From Prevotella sp. UBA4268 (GTDB taxonomy: Bacteria; Bacteroidota; Bacteroidia; Bacteroidales; Bacteroidaceae), in contig DGWC01000044.1 of assembly GCA_002395135.1 (NCBI GenBank), forward strand, positions 1-24,268: a DNA stretch of 24,268 nucleotides, in the 5' to 3' direction. The notes beneath the pieces are model-generated. The model ran no database searches and was not told the DNA's origin. It saw nothing but the letters and a program-made list of their open reading frames with translations. Both the position numbers and the translations under genes were made by a program. This document shows, in pieces, positions 23,384-24,268 of the stretch (the first letter of the stretch is position 1; each line of letters begins with the position of its first letter).

Positions 23384-23500
23384 ATGAAAAGAAAATTCCG
23401 TTGGATTGATTTGGCATTGCTGCCGTTAGGTTTGTGTGTATTGTTCCTGGTTTTGTTAGGTAAACTGTTCAGGCTTACCCTTCCTCGGGGTTATACTTGA
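23384..23500 (+). CDS. 38-residue single-membrane-segment protein
   Basis: Starts MKRKFRWIDLALLPLGLC, continues with a strongly hydrophobic run VLFLVLLG, and ends KLFRLTLPRGYT. That is a basic start, one membrane helix (about residues 9-26) and a short basic tail: the form of a small inner-membrane protein with the N-terminus inside. The ATG is 9 bp after the stop of the 22934 gene, so both share one transcript. It is too short for similarity-based assignment. It could be a small partner or regulator of the upstream protein, or a toxin-like peptide; neither can be decided here. Confidence 0.5.
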   Translation: MKRKFRWIDLALLPLGLCVLFLVLLGKLFRLTLPRGYT

Positions 23501-23580
23501 CAAGGAGAAGCGCCAACGTATATCATAGTAAAGCGGCAGAGATGGGCGACAATCAGAAAGCCTAGGGAGAACCGTCCGTC

Positions 23581-24228
23581 TTACTCAGGATAGTTCCCCT
23601 CGATATAGGCTTTGATGAGTGAGGCATGCGAGAGGGCAGACTTGGGGTTGTTCACATCTGGATTGGTATTGTAGTCAAGCAACACAACGGGTTTGTTTTT
23701 CGAGATGATACGAACCGCCGTTACCAGTTTCTGGAGTTTGTTTTCCAGTACCCATTTGTAGCAAGGAAGGTAGATCTGCTTGCGGGCTTCAATGTATCCA
23801 AGCAATTCTTCCCCATGTACGCCCTTGCGATGCCCGAGGCAGCGGCCATACTTTCGTTTGGTGCGCTTCAGGTTCTTCATGTCGCGCTTGGAGAAAAATG
23901 ACGTATCAATGTCGGTGCTTTCAAAAACCTTCAGGCCCTGCCATATTCCCTTAACCGAAACGGCAATGTCGTCGGTAAATGGTACGGGAATACCGCCATT
24001 GGGATAAAAGGGACTAAACCTGACAAACTCATCCTGGGCCTTGCTCGTCACGTCGATGATCATCGCATCGGGATACTTCTCCTTCAGCGACAGGATAGGC
24101 TTACCATTTTTGTCTTTCTGACCTGGTTCAAGCGGTCTCTTCCTTGACTCGATAATAATCATGGGCTTCTTTTCTGAATCTGAAGCAAAGTTACCACTTT
24201 TCTCCGAATAAACATGAATTTTCATCAT
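23581..24228 (-). CDS. conserved protein of unknown function (possibly DUF6939-like)
   Basis: 215 residues, soluble and rich in lysine, with no signal peptide or membrane helix. Conserved-looking stretches are MIIIESRKRPLEPG, SPFYPNGGIPVPF, the segment SVKGIWQGLKVFE, LGHRKGVHGEELLGYIEAR and YLPCYKWVLEN, ending with VVLLDYNTNPDV. The GHRKG-HG-E-L-YI-AR-IYLP-YKWVL pattern looks like a small family often found beside mobile or defence genes, possibly DUF6939; I am not sure and give no function. Two ATGs stand in tandem (24228 and 24225), and either may be used. It faces the 22934-23500 unit convergently. No consensus promoter is visible in the 40 bp left in the window, and there is no terminator between the convergent genes. 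Confidence 0.65.
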   Translation of the reverse strand: MMKIHVYSEKSGNFASDSEKKPMIIIESRKRPLEPGQKDKNGKPILSLKEKYPDAMIIDVTSKAQDEFVRFSPFYPNGGIPVPFTDDIAVSVKGIWQGLKVFESTDIDTSFFSKRDMKNLKRTKRKYGRCLGHRKGVHGEELLGYIEARKQIYLPCYKWVLENKLQKLVTAVRIISKNKPVVLLDYNTNPDVNNPKSALSHASLIKAYIEGNYPE

Positions 24229-24268
24229 AAAACACCTATTTTTTTATAATTTACCCAATGGCGGGCAT

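Overview
The window looks like chromosomal DNA of a Bacteroidales bacterium, most likely Prevotella or a close relative. The clearest sign is the promoter type: at least five upstream regions carry a TTTG (-33) box spaced 19-20 bp from a TAnnTTTG (-7) box, the Bacteroidetes primary sigma-factor signature. Weak or absent Shine-Dalgarno sequences, a lipoprotein TamA homologue (TamL) beside TamB, and a family GH3 glucosidase with an exported N-terminus fit this too.

Region by region. 20-600: an initiator tRNA-Met on the minus strand with its own terminator and promoter, then an AT-rich spacer. 597-2072: a TetR regulator and FabG in one unit, with an operator-like palindrome over the tetR promoter, a 22-bp tandem repeat between the genes and a strong terminator after fabG. 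2106-4487: an exported GH3 beta-glucosidase on the minus strand. 4500-4980: no convincing protein gene; instead a stretch that folds into a closed multi-hairpin RNA (about 4713-4911), followed by a terminator. 4995-12847: an RluA-type pseudouridine synthase from a nearly leaderless promoter, then the envelope pair tamB-tamL joined stop-to-start. 12919-14049: a lipoprotein with an Fn3 and an FGE-sulfatase-like domain that lacks the catalytic cysteines.

14050-24268 is the accessory part. About 900 bp of gene debris and a highly structured leader precede a complete type I restriction-modification operon hsdM-hsdS-hsdR (14959-21343). The leader holds a 146-bp co-centred palindrome plus a third copy of its GTTCTACCCC arm placed just before the hsdM start codon, and a possible intrinsic terminator lies between them. 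This reads like an RNA switch or operator array and is the most unusual signal in the window. Behind hsdR lie the C-terminal remnant of an Abi_2 abortive-infection protein, a tiny promoter-hairpin-terminator unit (candidate sRNA), a promoter driving only a truncated signal peptide, and a 22-bp-period iteron-like array. The window ends with a conserved but unrecognised protein, a 38-residue single-membrane-segment protein not previously delimited, and an unrecognised 215-residue protein on the minus strand.

How the parts work together: tamB-tamL handles outer-membrane assembly, fabG with its regulator handles fatty-acid elongation, and the 14-22 kb segment looks like a partly decayed defence island. 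All identifications come from reading the sequence; no database search was run.
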